A stretch of 64,000 nt of DNA from Amycolatopsis keratiniphila subsp. keratiniphila (lineage in GTDB: Bacteria > Actinomycetota > Actinomycetes > Mycobacteriales > Pseudonocardiaceae): NCBI RefSeq assembly GCF_001620365.2, contig NZ_LQMT02000010.1, positions 307,150 through 371,149 of the forward strand. Direction: 5' to 3'. The translations under genes and the position numbers were made by a program. The first letter of the stretch is position 1, and every line of letters starts with the position of its first letter. The notes under the pieces were generated by a model. It made no database searches and was not told where the DNA came from. It saw only the letters and a list, made by a program, of their open reading frames with translations. Shown piece by piece: positions 46,663 through 57,047 of the stretch.

Positions 46663-49600
46663 TCACGGGCACGGAGGCCGGTAATCGAGCCCCGGCAGGT
46701 GTTGTTCCCACTCGTCAGCCGTGATCCGCGGGTGCACCGTCGCGCAGATGCGTTCGGCCGCCCGTTCGGGGCTGGTCTCCCACAACCGCACGCTGCCGTC
46801 GGCGACCGAGCCCGCGAGCGTGTGCCCATCGGGGGCGAACGCCACGGCGTTGACCCGGTCGACGTCGTCGGTCAGGCTCGCCGATTCGCGGACGGATCCC
46901 GGATCGGAGACATCCCATAGTCGCACGGAGCGGTCGTAGCTGCCGGTCGAGAAGGTCTTCCCGTCGCCGCTGAAGGCCACCGAGATGACGTTGTCGGTGT
47001 GCCCCGCCAGCAGCGCGGCCTCCCGGGGCGCCGCCGGATCCGTCACGTCCCAGAGCCGGGCCGTGCGGTCGGCGCTTCCGGTGGCGGCGAGTTTCCCGTC
47101 CGGACTGTAGGCCACCGAGAACACCGTGTCGGAGTGTCCCTTCAGTACTGAAAGCTGCTTCGGCGCCTTCGGCATGGAGACGTCCCACAGCCGGGCGGTG
47201 TGGTCCCAGCCCCCGCTGAGCAGGGTGCGGCCGTCCGGGCTGAAGGTGAGCGAATGGACGTCGTCGTCGTGTCCGGTGAGCGTCGCGAGTTCGACGGGCC
47301 GCCGGATGTCGGCGACGTCCCACAGCTTCATCGTGTGCCCCGAACCCGCGGTCGCGAGCGTCCGGCCGTCCGGGCTGAACGCGACGGGGTCGATCTCGTC
47401 CGCCGGCCGGTAGAAGACGCCGGTGTCGACCGGTTTCCGCGGATCGGTGACGTCGATCAGCCGCATCGTGTGATCCCAGGAGCCGGCGGCGAGCGCCCGT
47501 CCGTCCGGGCTGAACGCGAGACCGCAGACGCCTTGCCCGAACCCGCCGACCTTGGCCACCTCCCGCGGGTTCCGCGTGTCGGACACGTCGACCAGGCGCA
47601 CCACGCCGTCCTGGCTGCCGGTGGCCAGCAGCTTCCCGTCGGCGCTGAACACCGCCCGGCAGGCCGATCGCGCCGGACCGCTGATCGCGGGCCCCGGCAG
47701 ATCCCACATCCGCACCGTCTGGTCGTCGCTCGCGGTCACCAGCGTGCGGCCGTCCGGCGAAAAGACCGCCCAGACCACGGCCGCGGTATGCCCGACGAGC
47801 GCAGGTTTCTGGCGCGGCTTCGCCGGGTCGGTGACGTCCCACAGCCGCGCGGTGCGGTCGAAACCGGTCGTGGCCAGCGTCGTCCCGTCGGGGCTGAACG
47901 CCACGGACCGCACGATGGACTTGTGCGAGTCGACGGTCCCCAGCGGTGCCGGGGCCAGGGGGTCGGCGACGTTCCACAGGCGCGCGGTCTGGTCGATGCT
48001 CGCGGTGGCGAGCGTCCGGCCGTCCGGGCCGAACGCCGCGGAGTGGACACCGGCGGTGTGCCCGTTCACGACCCCGAGCGGTTTGGCCGTGACCGGGTCG
48101 GCGACGTCCCACAGCCGCGCGGTCTTGTCTGCGCCGGTCGAGACGAGCGTCCGCCCGTCGGGGGCGTAGGCGAGCCCGTTGACGTTGCCGGTGTGCCCGG
48201 TCAGCGTGGCCACCAGCACCGGTTTCGCGAGGTCGCGGACGTCGAACAGGCGCACCGTGCCCTCGCCGTCCGAGGTGGCGAGCACCGCCGCCTTCGGGCT
48301 GAACGCCACCGCGTTGACCCGCCCCAGGTGCTCCCCGACCAGCACTCCCGGCCCGGGTTTCGCCGGGTCTGCGACGTTCCACAACCGCGCGGTCTTGTCC
48401 CAGCCCGCCGTCGCGACCGCGCCTCCGTCGGCGCTGAAGGACACCGAGTTGACGTTGCCGGCGTGCCCGGTCAGCGTGGCCAATTCGCTCGGGCGGTGAG
48501 GATCCTTGACGTCCCACAGCTTGGCCGTATGGTCCCAGCTGCCGGTCACCATCACCTGACCGTCACCGCGCAGGGCCGTCGCGTTCACCCGGTGGCCGTG
48601 CCCTCGGACCCGCGTCGAGTATGGCGACTGGAACATCGCGAGCACGCTGCCGCGGGTGTCGACGCTCGGATCGACGCGGTACGCCGCCAGCGCGAGCTGC
48701 GCGGCCAGTGCCGGATTCGTCATCCGCATCTCGATGGCCTGCCCGGCGACCTTCTGCGCGAGCGCGCTGTTGCGCTGGGCGGTCGCGGTCTGTTCGGCCC
48801 GGACGGCGTACACCATCGCGGCCGTCGCCAGCACCAGCAGGACGGCCAGGAGCGCGACCAGCTGGCGCAGCCGCCGGGTGCGGCGCCGCGCGACGGCCTG
48901 CTCATGGTTTTCGATCGCCACGCTCGCTTCGAGGAAGCGGCGTTCACGCTGGGAAAGCGCGCTCTCGTGCTCCCCCGCCCACTCCCGGGCGATGGACAGC
49001 CGGGCGCCGCGGTAGAGCCAGCCGTCGTCGCGGCCGACCGATTCCCACGCGTCGGTCGCTTCGGTGAGCTGGCGATGCACGCGCAGGCCTTCGCGGTCCT
49101 CGGCGAGCCATTCACGCAGACGCGGCCAGCCCCGGATCAGCGCCTCGTGGGCGATCTCGATGCCGTTGTCGTCGAGGGTGACCAGCCGCGAAGACGCCAG
49201 CCTGTCCAGCACGACGGCGACGTCCGGGTCGTCGGCGTCCACCTCTTCGCGGGTAATGCGGCGCTTCGTGTCCTCGGTGCCTTCGCCGAGCGCGGTCATC
49301 CGCAAGAAGATCTGGTTCGCCAGCCGCTGCTGATGTTCGCTCAGCGCGGTGAAGGTGTGCTCGGAGGTCTGCGCGACCGACCGTTCGATCCCGCCGGTGG
49401 ATTCGTATCCGGTGAGGGTGAGGGTGTTGCCGTGGCGGCGGCGCCAGGTCTCCAGCAGCGCGTGCGACAGCAGCGGCAGCACGCCGGGCTGCCCGGTCGC
49501 GTCGGCGACGAGCCGCGAGACCAGCGCGTTCTCGACGCGGTACCCGGCGTCGATCGCCGGCCGCGAGATGGCCTGCCGCAACTCCTCGGTGCTCATCGGG

Positions 49601-50478
49601 CCGACAAGGATCTGCGCGTCCTGCATGGCCTCGACCAGCTCGGGATGCCGCGCGCAGTGCGTGTAGAAGTCGGTGCGGATGCCGAGTACGACCCTCGTCC
49701 GGCTCTCCGGCTCGGTCGTCGCGGTGACCAGCGCCGACAGGAAGGCGGCCCGTTCGTCGGCGTCCTGGCAGAGCGTGAAGACCTCTTCGAACTGGTCGAC
49801 GACCAGCACGACGTCTCCCTCGCGGTCGGCGACCAGCTGGCGGGCGGCCAGGCCGAGGTTGCGCGGATGCTCGGTGAGCTCGCCGAGCAGGCCGCCCGGC
49901 GCGAGCCCGAGCGCGGCGCCGAACTGGACGGCGCACTCCTGCAGCGGGCGCGACCCGGGGGTCATCAGCATGGTGACGGAGGACTCGGCGAGCGCGGGCA
50001 GCAGACCCGCCCGGAGCAACGACGACTTACCGGAACCGGAAGCCCCCAGAACCGCCAAGAATCGTTGATCCGAAAGCCTCGTGACGAGTTTTCCGACAAG
50101 TCGTTCGCGACCGAAGAATCGGCTCGCGTCGTCCGGCCCGAATGCGGTCAGGCCGATATAAGGTGGCGATTCCCCATTCAGCGGGGCAACCGGTGAATCA
50201 CGGACTCCGCCGCGCGTGCGCTCGGTCACGTCGTGCCATCGGGCCTCCCACTCCTCCTCGGGGCCGTCGCACGCCCGGACGTAGGCCAACGTCACCGCCA
50301 AGCTGGGCATCTTCTTCCCACCGGCGGCTTCGGAGAGGGTTCCCGCGGAGTAGTGGGCACGCCTGCCCAGCTCCCGGTACGTCGGATTCCCGGCCTTCTC
50401 CCGCAGACGCCGGAGATCGGCGGCGAACTCCAGCAACGGATCGTCCCCGGGGTCCAAAGGTCTCTCCGGACGCGGCAC
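46663..50478 (-). CDS. HTH-nSTAND ATPase-WD40 protein
   Basis: A 1,271-residue multidomain protein. It has an N-terminal XRE-like HTH (about 12-70), an nSTAND NTPase (Walker A GASGSGKS at 145-152, Walker [11 protein letters not shown] at about 222-232), a helical part, and a probable membrane helix near 540-560 ([20 protein letters not shown]). The C-terminal half has 14 WD40 repeats, each ending with LWDV-like residues, enough for two seven-bladed propellers. STAND proteins are oligomerising switches in signalling and defence. No effector domain such as a nuclease or TIR is visible. The GTG at 50478 follows AAAGGA at good spacing. A TTG two codons earlier is the alternative. Confidence 0.9.
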   Translation of the reverse strand: MPRPERPLDPGDDPLLEFAADLRRLREKAGNPTYRELGRRAHYSAGTLSEAAGGKKMPSLAVTLAYVRACDGPEEEWEARWHDVTERTRGGVRDSPVAPLNGESPPYIGLTAFGPDDASRFFGRERLVGKLVTRLSDQRFLAVLGASGSGKSSLLRAGLLPALAESSVTMLMTPGSRPLQECAVQFGAALGLAPGGLLGELTEHPRNLGLAARQLVADREGDVVLVVDQFEEVFTLCQDADERAAFLSALVTATTEPESRTRVVLGIRTDFYTHCARHPELVEAMQDAQILVGPMSTEELRQAISRPAIDAGYRVENALVSRLVADATGQPGVLPLLSHALLETWRRRHGNTLTLTGYESTGGIERSVAQTSEHTFTALSEHQQRLANQIFLRMTALGEGTEDTKRRITREEVDADDPDVAVVLDRLASSRLVTLDDNGIEIAHEALIRGWPRLREWLAEDREGLRVHRQLTEATDAWESVGRDDGWLYRGARLSIAREWAGEHESALSQRERRFLEASVAIENHEQAVARRRTRRLRQLVALLAVLLVLATAAMVYAVRAEQTATAQRNSALAQKVAGQAIEMRMTNPALAAQLALAAYRVDPSVDTRGSVLAMFQSPYSTRVRGHGHRVNATALRGDGQVMVTGSWDHTAKLWDVKDPHRPSELATLTGHAGNVNSVSFSADGGAVATAGWDKTARLWNVADPAKPGPGVLVGEHLGRVNAVAFSPKAAVLATSDGEGTVRLFDVRDLAKPVLVATLTGHTGNVNGLAYAPDGRTLVSTGADKTARLWDVADPVTAKPLGVVNGHTAGVHSAAFGPDGRTLATASIDQTARLWNVADPLAPAPLGTVDSHKSIVRSVAFSPDGTTLATTGFDRTARLWDVTDPAKPRQKPALVGHTAAVVWAVFSPDGRTLVTASDDQTVRMWDLPGPAISGPARSACRAVFSADGKLLATGSQDGVVRLVDVSDTRNPREVAKVGGFGQGVCGLAFSPDGRALAAGSWDHTMRLIDVTDPRKPVDTGVFYRPADEIDPVAFSPDGRTLATAGSGHTMKLWDVADIRRPVELATLTGHDDDVHSLTFSPDGRTLLSGGWDHTARLWDVSMPKAPKQLSVLKGHSDTVFSVAYSPDGKLAATGSADRTARLWDVTDPAAPREAALLAGHTDNVISVAFSGDGKTFSTGSYDRSVRLWDVSDPGSVRESASLTDDVDRVNAVAFAPDGHTLAGSVADGSVRLWETSPERAAERICATVHPRITADEWEQHLPGLDYRPPCP

Positions 50479-50642
50479 TCTCAATCCTTTCTTTTCAGTG
50501 GTTTTCCCACCCTCGCATTCGGGGGCAACCGTACCGTGGAAACGGGGGAACTCCGCCGAGTACCGGGTACATCGAGGCGGTTAATTTCGATCGATCGACA
50601 GGCGCGGGAAGGGATCGAGGGCCCGGCGCGTTGTACCGGGGC

Positions 50643-51638
50643 GTGACCTCTTTGCCTGACATCCCGCTGTCCGTGCTCGACCTCTCGCCCGTCGTGGCCG
50701 GAGGCGGTGTGGCGGATTCGCTGCGCAACACCCTCGACCTCGCCCGCCGGACCGAGGCCCTCGGCTACCACCGGTACTGGCTCGCCGAGCACCACAACAT
50801 GCCCGGTATCGCGAGTTCGGCGACCGCCGTGATGATCGGCCAGGTCGCGGCCGCCACCGAACGCATCCGGGTCGGCTCCGGCGGGGTCATGCTGCCGAAC
50901 CACGCGCCGCTGGTGGTGGCCGAGCAGTTCGGCACACTGGAGGCGTTCCACCCCGGCCGGATCGACCTCGGCATCGGGCGCGCGCCGGGTACCGACCAGC
51001 GGACCGCCCTCGCGCTGCGCGGCCCGGGCGGGCTCAGCGCGGAGAACTTCCCGCAGCAGTTCGCGGAACTGCTCGCCTACTTCGAGCACTCCGACCAGCG
51101 CGCCGTCAACGCCGTGACCGCCGAGGGCAACAAGCCGCCCGTGTGGCTGCTCGGCTCGAGCGGCTTCAGCGCGCGGATGGCGGGGGAACTGGGCCTGCCG
51201 TTCTCGTTCGCGCACCACTTCAGCGCCGAGAACACGCTGCCGGCCGTGGCGCTCTACCGTGACGCGTTCAAACCGTCGGACGTCCTCGACGAGCCGTACG
51301 TGATGCTCGGCGTCTCCGTGGTCGCCGCCGAAACCGACGAGCGCGCCCAATACCTCGCCGCCCCGAGCGACCTGACGTTCCTGAGCCTGCGCAAGGGCCG
51401 CCCCATCCCGCTGCCGACGCCGGAAGAGGCCGCGGCGTACCCGTACACCGACATCGAGCGCGTGTTCATCGAGGACCGGGCTTCGAGCAGCGTCATCGGT
51501 TCACCCGAGACGGTCCACAAGGGACTGGAGACCTTGCTGGCGGATACTGGTGCCGACGAGCTGATGATCACGACGATGGTGCACGACCAGGCGGACCGGG
51601 TGCGGTCGTACGAGCTGGTCGCCGAACTGGCGCGCTGA
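50643..51638 (+). CDS. luciferase-like (LLM class) flavin oxidoreductase
   Basis: A 331-residue TIM-barrel protein of the bacterial luciferase superfamily. The N-terminal [35 protein letters not shown] and [15 protein letters not shown] motifs are characteristic of FMN- or F420-using members. The chemistry depends on the unseen substrate. The GTG at 50643 lacks a clear ribosome binding site, so a leaderless start or a start a few codons later is possible. Followed by two palindromes. Confidence 0.88.
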   Translation: MTSLPDIPLSVLDLSPVVAGGGVADSLRNTLDLARRTEALGYHRYWLAEHHNMPGIASSATAVMIGQVAAATERIRVGSGGVMLPNHAPLVVAEQFGTLEAFHPGRIDLGIGRAPGTDQRTALALRGPGGLSAENFPQQFAELLAYFEHSDQRAVNAVTAEGNKPPVWLLGSSGFSARMAGELGLPFSFAHHFSAENTLPAVALYRDAFKPSDVLDEPYVMLGVSVVAAETDERAQYLAAPSDLTFLSLRKGRPIPLPTPEEAAAYPYTDIERVFIEDRASSSVIGSPETVHKGLETLLADTGADELMITTMVHDQADRVRSYELVAELAR

Positions 51639-51671
51639 CGCGGGGCGGCCTCGCCTGCCCGCTGCCGCAGG

Positions 51672-51726
51672 TGCCATGAACGGTCCGTTCCTTGCAAAAT
51701 TTGCAAGGAACGGACCGTTCATGGCA
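51672..51726. terminator. 55-nt perfect palindrome
   Basis: Arms 51672-51698 and 51700-51726 are complementary over 27 bases with a single central base (51699). In RNA the stem would close through an AAATTT-type loop. It follows the LLM gene stop and is a candidate terminator. Confidence 0.7.
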
Positions 51727-51776
51727 TCCGGGGCGGCGCGGGGCCGGAGGCGGCGGTGCGCGTGACAGCACCGCGG

Positions 51777-51839
51777 CGCGTGTCATGAAAGGGTCGTTCA
51801 GGACGAAAGGTGTCCTGAACGACCCTTTCATGACACGCG
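51777..51839. terminator. 28-bp-arm palindrome, same family as 48-118
   Basis: Arms 51777-51804 and 51812-51839 are complementary over 28 bases with a 7-nt loop. The central CATGAAAGGGTCGTTCA is shared with the palindrome at 48-118, 51 kb away. Confidence 0.75.
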
Positions 51840-52149
51840 ACCGATCGGCCGGCCTCACCCACCCCGCGCCCCGAACGGACCAACGCCCCACCGAACACGA
51901 AAGAACCGACAAGATCCCCGCCCGCCTTTGTCAGAAAAAGACAAGAATTCTCCGGTTACCAGGACGTGACGTCTTGATCACACCGAAGTTCTTGTCACCA
52001 GGCAGGCGCGTGATTAGCGTACCGACCAGTAGCAAACAGCACGGTAACACCCCGTTGATCCTATTCAACGATTCCGTTCCGCCATTCGGAGCAAAGGAAT
52101 TGCGCAAGCTGGGGTGTATTCGCCGTGCCCGGAAAACGGGAGGGTCGGC
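51840..52149 (+). promoter_or_regulatory. upstream region of the mce operon
   Basis: This 310-bp stretch is less GC-rich than its surroundings and holds no gene. It must contain the promoter of the mce operon. A half-site ACCGACCAGT at about 52021-52030 resembles TetR-type operator halves, and GTGAC/GTCAC repeats flank 51966-52000, but neither forms a full symmetrical site. The GGGAGG ribosome binding site of the first gene ends the region. Confidence 0.4.
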
Positions 52150-52944
52150 GTGGGCGTCCGGACTGGCGCACCCTCATTCCCCGGCGCGGGTGCGATCCGG
52201 GAGACCGGAAGGCTCTATTCGCTCGGCCTAGACGTCGTCCGCCTGACCTTCCGGCGGCCGTTCCAGGCACGCGAACTGATCCAGCAGTTCTGGTTCATCG
52301 CGAGTGTGTCGATCCTGCCGACGGCGCTGGTCGCGATCCCGTTCGGCGCGGTGATCGCGCTGCACATCGGGTCGCTGACCGCGCAGATCGGCGCGCAATC
52401 CTTCACCGGCGCGGCCAGTGTGCTCGCGATCATCCAGCAGGCCAGCCCGATCGTGACCGCGTTGCTGATCGCGGGCGCCGGTGGCTCGGCGATGTGCGCG
52501 GACCTCGGGTCGCGCACGATCCGTGAGGAGATCGACGCGATGGAGGTGCTCGGGGTCTCCCCCATCCAGCGCCTGATCGTGCCGCGCGTGCTCGCCGCGA
52601 TGGGGGTCGCCGCATTCCTCAACGGAATGGTCAGCGTGGTCGGCGTCCTCGGCGGTTATTTCTTCAACGTCATCATGCAGAACGGGACACCGGGTGCGTA
52701 TCTGGCCAGTTTCTCCGCGCTCGCGCAGCTTCCGGACCTCTGGATCAGCGAGATCAAAGCGGTCATCTTCGGTTTCGTCGCGGCGATCGTCGCCTCTTAT
52801 CGCGGGCTCAATCCGAAAGGCGGCCCGAAAGGCGTCGGTGACGCGGTGAACCAATCCGTGGTCATCACGTTCCTCCTCCTGTTCCTGTTGAACCTCGTGC
52901 TGACGACGCTTTACCTGCAGCTCGTCCCGGCGAAGGGCAGCTGA
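52150..52944 (+). CDS. MlaE/YrbE-family permease, YrbE-A subunit of mce operon
   Basis: A 264-residue integral membrane protein with five or six helices and the conserved MlaE segment (RTIREEIDAMEVLGVSPIQRL and the VPRVLAAM that follows). With YrbE-B it forms the membrane core of the Mce lipid importer driven by a MceG ATPase encoded elsewhere. The GTG at 52150 is chosen because GGGAGG lies six bases upstream. A GTG 12 codons earlier has a poorer site. It overlaps YrbE-B by one base (TGATG). Confidence 0.93.
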   Translation: MGVRTGAPSFPGAGAIRETGRLYSLGLDVVRLTFRRPFQARELIQQFWFIASVSILPTALVAIPFGAVIALHIGSLTAQIGAQSFTGAASVLAIIQQASPIVTALLIAGAGGSAMCADLGSRTIREEIDAMEVLGVSPIQRLIVPRVLAAMGVAAFLNGMVSVVGVLGGYFFNVIMQNGTPGAYLASFSALAQLPDLWISEIKAVIFGFVAAIVASYRGLNPKGGPKGVGDAVNQSVVITFLLLFLLNLVLTTLYLQLVPAKGS

Positions 52945-53795
52945 TGGTCACGACCACACCCACCCGCGCGACGCGGGTCCGCGAAGCCGTCGATCGCCGG
53001 TTCGGGTTCCTGGACACGCTCGGCGACCAGATCCTCTTCTTCCTCAAGGCACTCGCCTGGGTGCCGCGCGCGGTGCGCCGCTACCTGCGCGAGATCACCC
53101 GCCTGCTGGCCGAGGTCAGTTTCGGCAGCGGCGCGCTCGCGGTCATCGGCGGCACGATCGGCGTGATGATCGGGATGACCGTGTTCACCGGCACGGTCGT
53201 CGGGCTCCAGGGGTATTCGGCGCTCAACCAGGTCGGCACGTCGGCGTTCGCCGGGTTCGTGTCCGCGTATTTCAACACCCGCGAGATCGCGCCGCTCGTG
53301 GCCGGGCTCGCCTTGTCGGCGACCGTCGGCTGCGGGTTCACCGCGCAGCTGGGCGCGATGCGCATCTCCGAGGAGATCGACGCGCTCGAAGTGATGGGCA
53401 TCCCCAGCGTCCCGTACCTGGTGACCACCCGGATCATCGCCGGCTTCCTCGCGGTCATCCCGTTGTACGCGATCGGCCTGCTGACCTCGTATCTCGCGTC
53501 GCGCCAGATCACCGTCTGGTTCTACGGCCAGTCCGCGGGCACCTACGACCACTACTTCCTGCTGTTCCTGCCGCCCGGTGACGTGCTCTGGTCGTTCGGC
53601 AAGGTGCTGGTGTTCAGTGTCGTGATCGTGCTCGCCCACTGCTACTACGGCTTCCGCGCGAGTGGCGGCCCGGCGGGCGTCGGCGTCGCCGTCGGACGTG
53701 GCGTGCGGACCGCGATCGTGGCGGTCAGCGTGCTCGACTTCTTCCTCAGCCTCGCGATCTGGGGCGCGACCACGACGGTGCAGGTGGCCGGATGA
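52944..53795 (+). CDS. MlaE/YrbE-family permease, YrbE-B subunit of mce operon
   Basis: A 283-residue MlaE-type permease, partner of the preceding YrbE-A. The MRISEEIDALEVMGIPSVPYLVTTRIIAGF segment is the family's conserved cytoplasmic loop that contacts the MceG ATPase. It overlaps the upstream stop by one base and the mceA start by four, so translation of the whole operon is chained. Confidence 0.93.
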   Translation: MVTTTPTRATRVREAVDRRFGFLDTLGDQILFFLKALAWVPRAVRRYLREITRLLAEVSFGSGALAVIGGTIGVMIGMTVFTGTVVGLQGYSALNQVGTSAFAGFVSAYFNTREIAPLVAGLALSATVGCGFTAQLGAMRISEEIDALEVMGIPSVPYLVTTRIIAGFLAVIPLYAIGLLTSYLASRQITVWFYGQSAGTYDHYFLLFLPPGDVLWSFGKVLVFSVVIVLAHCYYGFRASGGPAGVGVAVGRGVRTAIVAVSVLDFFLSLAIWGATTTVQVAG

Positions 53796-55057
53796 GCAGG
53801 CGCGGGCTGCGCAAAGCCGGGGTCAGGACGGCCGGGGTGCTGTTCCTCGTGGTGATGTCCGCCCTCGTGCTGCTGTCGATCAAGATCTACCGCAAGGATT
53901 TCGTCGACTCCGTGCCGGTGACGCTGCAGGCTGACCGCGTCGGCAACCAGTTGCGCGCGGGCGGGCAGGTCAAGGCGCGCGGCGTGGTGGTCGGCGAGAT
54001 CCGCGACGTCCGCGCCACGCCCGGCGGCGCGGAGATCGACCTGGCCATGGAGCCGGGGAAGGTTTCCCAGCTGCCGAAGAACGTGTCCGCGCTGCTCGTG
54101 CCGAAGACGCTGTTCGGTGAGCGGTACGTGCAACTGTCCATTCCGGACGGACCGAAGGCCGGGCCCTTGAGCTCGGGCGACGTGATCACCCAGGACCGTT
54201 CGGCCAACGCGATCGAGCTGGAGCGCGTGTTCGACAACCTGTTGCCACTGCTCAAGGCGGTGCAGCCACAGAAGCTCGCGACCACGCTGACCACGGTCTC
54301 GACCGCGCTGGAAGGCCGCGGCGACCAGATCGGCGACACGCTCGCCACGGCGGCCGCGTACCTGAAGGAGTTCAACCCGAATCTCCCTGCGCTGAACGAC
54401 AACATCCGCGACCTCGCCACGGTTTCGAAGCTGTACGGCGACATCGCGCCGGATCTGCTCGACGCGCTGAGTGCCTCGGCCGTCACGCTCGACACGGTCA
54501 AGGAGAAACGGGCGGAGCTGGCGTCGGTGTACCAGCAGGTGACGTCGTCGTCCCAGCAGGTCACGACGTTCCTCGCCAACAACCGCGCCAACATCATCGC
54601 GCTCGCCGCCGACAGCCGCGCGCCGCTGGAGGTCGCCGCGAAGTACTCGCCGAGTTTCGCCTGCACGCTCGACGCGCTCGCCGAACTGAAACCGCAGATG
54701 GACAAGGTGCTGGGTGCCGGAACCGACGAGCCCGGCCTGCACGCGGAGATCGTCGTGACCCAGCCTCGCGGCAAATACGTCCCGGGAAAGGACGATCCGG
54801 TCTACAACGCCACCGGTGAACCACGCTGCTATCCGTCGAACGGGCTGATCGGCCAAGGGATCGCGGCGACCGACGGGAAGACCGCCGCACTGCCGGGTGT
54901 GCAGGGTGACCTGGGCCTGCCGAACTCGCCGCAGGAACGGGAGCTGATCTCCACGCTGGTCGCGCCGTCCATGGGCGTCCCGACGGCCGAGGTACCCGCC
55001 TGGGGCAGCGTGCTCGTCGGCCCGCTCTACCGGGGTACGGAGGTGACCCTGCGATGA
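53792..55057 (+). CDS. MceA-type lipid-binding protein
   Basis: A 421-residue protein with one N-terminal membrane helix (about 10-30), an MCE/MlaD domain (about 40-120, LRAGGQVKARGVVVGEIRDV) and a long helical tail (about 130-300) followed by a soluble extension. Six such subunits (A-F) are thought to form a hollow hexameric tube that carries lipids across the periplasm. This is the first MCE gene, so it is the A paralogue by position. ATGA overlap with YrbE-B. Confidence 0.92.
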   Translation: MSRRGLRKAGVRTAGVLFLVVMSALVLLSIKIYRKDFVDSVPVTLQADRVGNQLRAGGQVKARGVVVGEIRDVRATPGGAEIDLAMEPGKVSQLPKNVSALLVPKTLFGERYVQLSIPDGPKAGPLSSGDVITQDRSANAIELERVFDNLLPLLKAVQPQKLATTLTTVSTALEGRGDQIGDTLATAAAYLKEFNPNLPALNDNIRDLATVSKLYGDIAPDLLDALSASAVTLDTVKEKRAELASVYQQVTSSSQQVTTFLANNRANIIALAADSRAPLEVAAKYSPSFACTLDALAELKPQMDKVLGAGTDEPGLHAEIVVTQPRGKYVPGKDDPVYNATGEPRCYPSNGLIGQGIAATDGKTAALPGVQGDLGLPNSPQERELISTLVAPSMGVPTAEVPAWGSVLVGPLYRGTEVTLR

Positions 55058-56061
55058 GGAATTTCGTGAGTCCCCTGATCAAGGGACTGATCTTCGTCGT
55101 CGTCACGACGCTGGCGACGGTGCTGCTGGCGGTGTCCATCACGAACACCGGCCTCGGCGACACCAAGAACTACAGCGCCAAATTCCTCGACGCGACGTCG
55201 CTGAACGTCGGCGACGACGTCCGGATCTCCGGGGTGCGGGTCGGCCAGATCGAAGCGCTGGAGATCGCCGACCACAGCCTGGCCCGCGTCGAGTTCTCCC
55301 TCGACTCCCAGCGCAGGCTGCCCGCCGACGTCACCGCGGTGATCAAGTACCGCAACATGGTCGGCCAGCGCTACATCGCACTCGAACGCGGCAAGGGCAC
55401 CCGCGAACTCCTGGAGCCCGGCGCGGAGATCCCGCTGGAGCGCACGACACCCGCGCTGGATCTCACGGAACTGTTCAACGGCTTCAAGCCGCTGTTCCAG
55501 GCTCTCTCGCCCAAGGACGTCAACCAGCTCTCCGGCGAGATCGTCCAGGTGCTGCAGGGTGAAGGCGGAACGGTGGAGAGCCTGCTGGCGCACACCGGTT
55601 CGCTGACCACCACGCTCGCCGGCCGCGACAAGGTGATCGGCGAGGTGATCACGAACCTGGACACGGTGCTGAAGAGCATCAACGGCAAGGGCGACGCGCT
55701 GTCCACTTTGGTCTCCACGCTGAAGGAGCTGGTGACCGGCCTCGCCGGTGACCGCACCGAGATCGGGGAGGCCGTCTCGGGTCTCGCGGAACTCACCACC
55801 GCCACGGCCGGCCTGCTCGACCAGGGCAGGAAGCCGCTCAAAGACAGCATCGAAGGCCTCGGCCTGCTCTCCGGCCAGCTGACGACCGACGAGGCCAAGG
55901 CCGAAGTCGACAACGTCCTCACCGTCCTCCCCGGCAAGCTGAACGAACTGGGGCGGATCAGCTCCTACGGATCGTGGATGAACTTCTACCTGTGCTCGGC
56001 CGTCCTCAAGACCACGCCTCCCCGCGGGGTTCCGGCGACGGCGGAGAGGTGCACGTCGTGA
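55054..56061 (+). CDS. MceB-type lipid-binding protein
   Basis: A 335-residue MCE-domain protein with an N-terminal helix (about 7-28), an MCE domain (about 35-115, LNVGDDVRISGVRVGQIEAL) and a helical tail rich in KG and LTT turns (about 150-300). Cysteines near the C-terminus (YLCSAVLK, AERC) are typical of MceB paralogues. It overlaps mceA by four bases and mceC by four. Confidence 0.92.
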   Translation: MRNFVSPLIKGLIFVVVTTLATVLLAVSITNTGLGDTKNYSAKFLDATSLNVGDDVRISGVRVGQIEALEIADHSLARVEFSLDSQRRLPADVTAVIKYRNMVGQRYIALERGKGTRELLEPGAEIPLERTTPALDLTELFNGFKPLFQALSPKDVNQLSGEIVQVLQGEGGTVESLLAHTGSLTTTLAGRDKVIGEVITNLDTVLKSINGKGDALSTLVSTLKELVTGLAGDRTEIGEAVSGLAELTTATAGLLDQGRKPLKDSIEGLGLLSGQLTTDEAKAEVDNVLTVLPGKLNELGRISSYGSWMNFYLCSAVLKTTPPRGVPATAERCTS

Positions 56062-57047
56062 AACCCTTCAAGGAACGGAACCCGATCGTCGTCGGTCTCG
56101 TCGGCAGCGCCGTCGCGGCCGCGGTGCTGACCGCGACGCTCAACTACGAGAACCTCCCGATCATCGGCTCCGGAACCACCTACCAGGCCGAATTCTCCGA
56201 AGCGGCGGGCCTGCAGCAGGACGACGAAGTCCGCATCGCCGGGATCAAGGTGGGCGAGGTGAGCGACGTCCGGCTCGCCGAAGACCACGTGGTGGTCAGT
56301 TTCCGGGTCAAGGACGCCTGGGTCGGCGACAAGACCGCCGCCGAGATCAAGATCAAGACCCTGCTGGGCCGGAAGTTCCTCGCGCTGCGCCCGACCGGCG
56401 AGACGGTGCAGAACCCGAAGCAGATCATCCCGCGCACCAGGACCGTGACGCCCTACGACGTCACCGAGGCCTTCAGCGGGCTGGCCGACACCGCGGGCGC
56501 GATCGACACCGATCAGCTCGCGGAGAGCTTCACGACGCTGTCCGACACGTTCAAGAACTCGCCCGAGCACATCAAGAAGGCGCTCGAAGGGCTGACGTCG
56601 CTGTCGAAGACCGTGTCCTCCAGGGACAGCGAGCTCGCCAGCCTGCTGACCAACGCGCACGGCCTCACCACCACGCTCGCGAACTCGAACGACGACTTCG
56701 CGAAGCTCCTCTCGAACGGCAATCTCCTGCTGACCGAACTGGACCGCCGCCGTCAGGCGATCCACGACCTGCTGACCGGCTCGCAGCAGCTCGCCACCCA
56801 GCTTTCGGGGCTGGTGAAGGACAACAAGGACCAGCTCGGCGGAGCGCTCAGACAGCTCGGAGAGGTGACCGACATCCTGCAGCGGCAGAACGACAATCTC
56901 GCGAAGAGTCTCGACCTCGCCGCGCCGTACTTCCGCGTGGTGAACAACTCGCTCGGCAACGGGCGCTGGGTGGACGGCTATCTGTGCGGCCTCGTCCCGG
57001 AGAACCGGGACTCCTGCACCCCGAAGATCCCGGGAGGCGGCCGGTGA
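56058..57047 (+). CDS. MceC-type lipid-binding protein
   Basis: A 329-residue MCE protein: N-terminal helix (about 10-30), MCE domain (about 40-115, LQQDDEVRIAGIKVGEVSDV) and helical tail. The C-terminal YLCGLVPENRDSC carries paired cysteines. The GTG at 56058 is chosen because it overlaps the mceB stop as GTGA behind GGAGAGG. A GTG three codons earlier is also possible. It overlaps mceD in the same way. Confidence 0.91.
   Translation: MKPFKERNPIVVGLVGSAVAAAVLTATLNYENLPIIGSGTTYQAEFSEAAGLQQDDEVRIAGIKVGEVSDVRLAEDHVVVSFRVKDAWVGDKTAAEIKIKTLLGRKFLALRPTGETVQNPKQIIPRTRTVTPYDVTEAFSGLADTAGAIDTDQLAESFTTLSDTFKNSPEHIKKALEGLTSLSKTVSSRDSELASLLTNAHGLTTTLANSNDDFAKLLSNGNLLLTELDRRRQAIHDLLTGSQQLATQLSGLVKDNKDQLGGALRQLGEVTDILQRQNDNLAKSLDLAAPYFRVVNNSLGNGRWVDGYLCGLVPENRDSCTPKIPGGGR

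Noticed and set aside
47200..50196. A 998-codon open frame on the plus strand opposite the nSTAND-WD40 gene
   Set aside because: Antisense shadow over WD40 repeats. The repetitive translation reflects the repeats of the real gene, with no recognisable motif or ribosome binding site.
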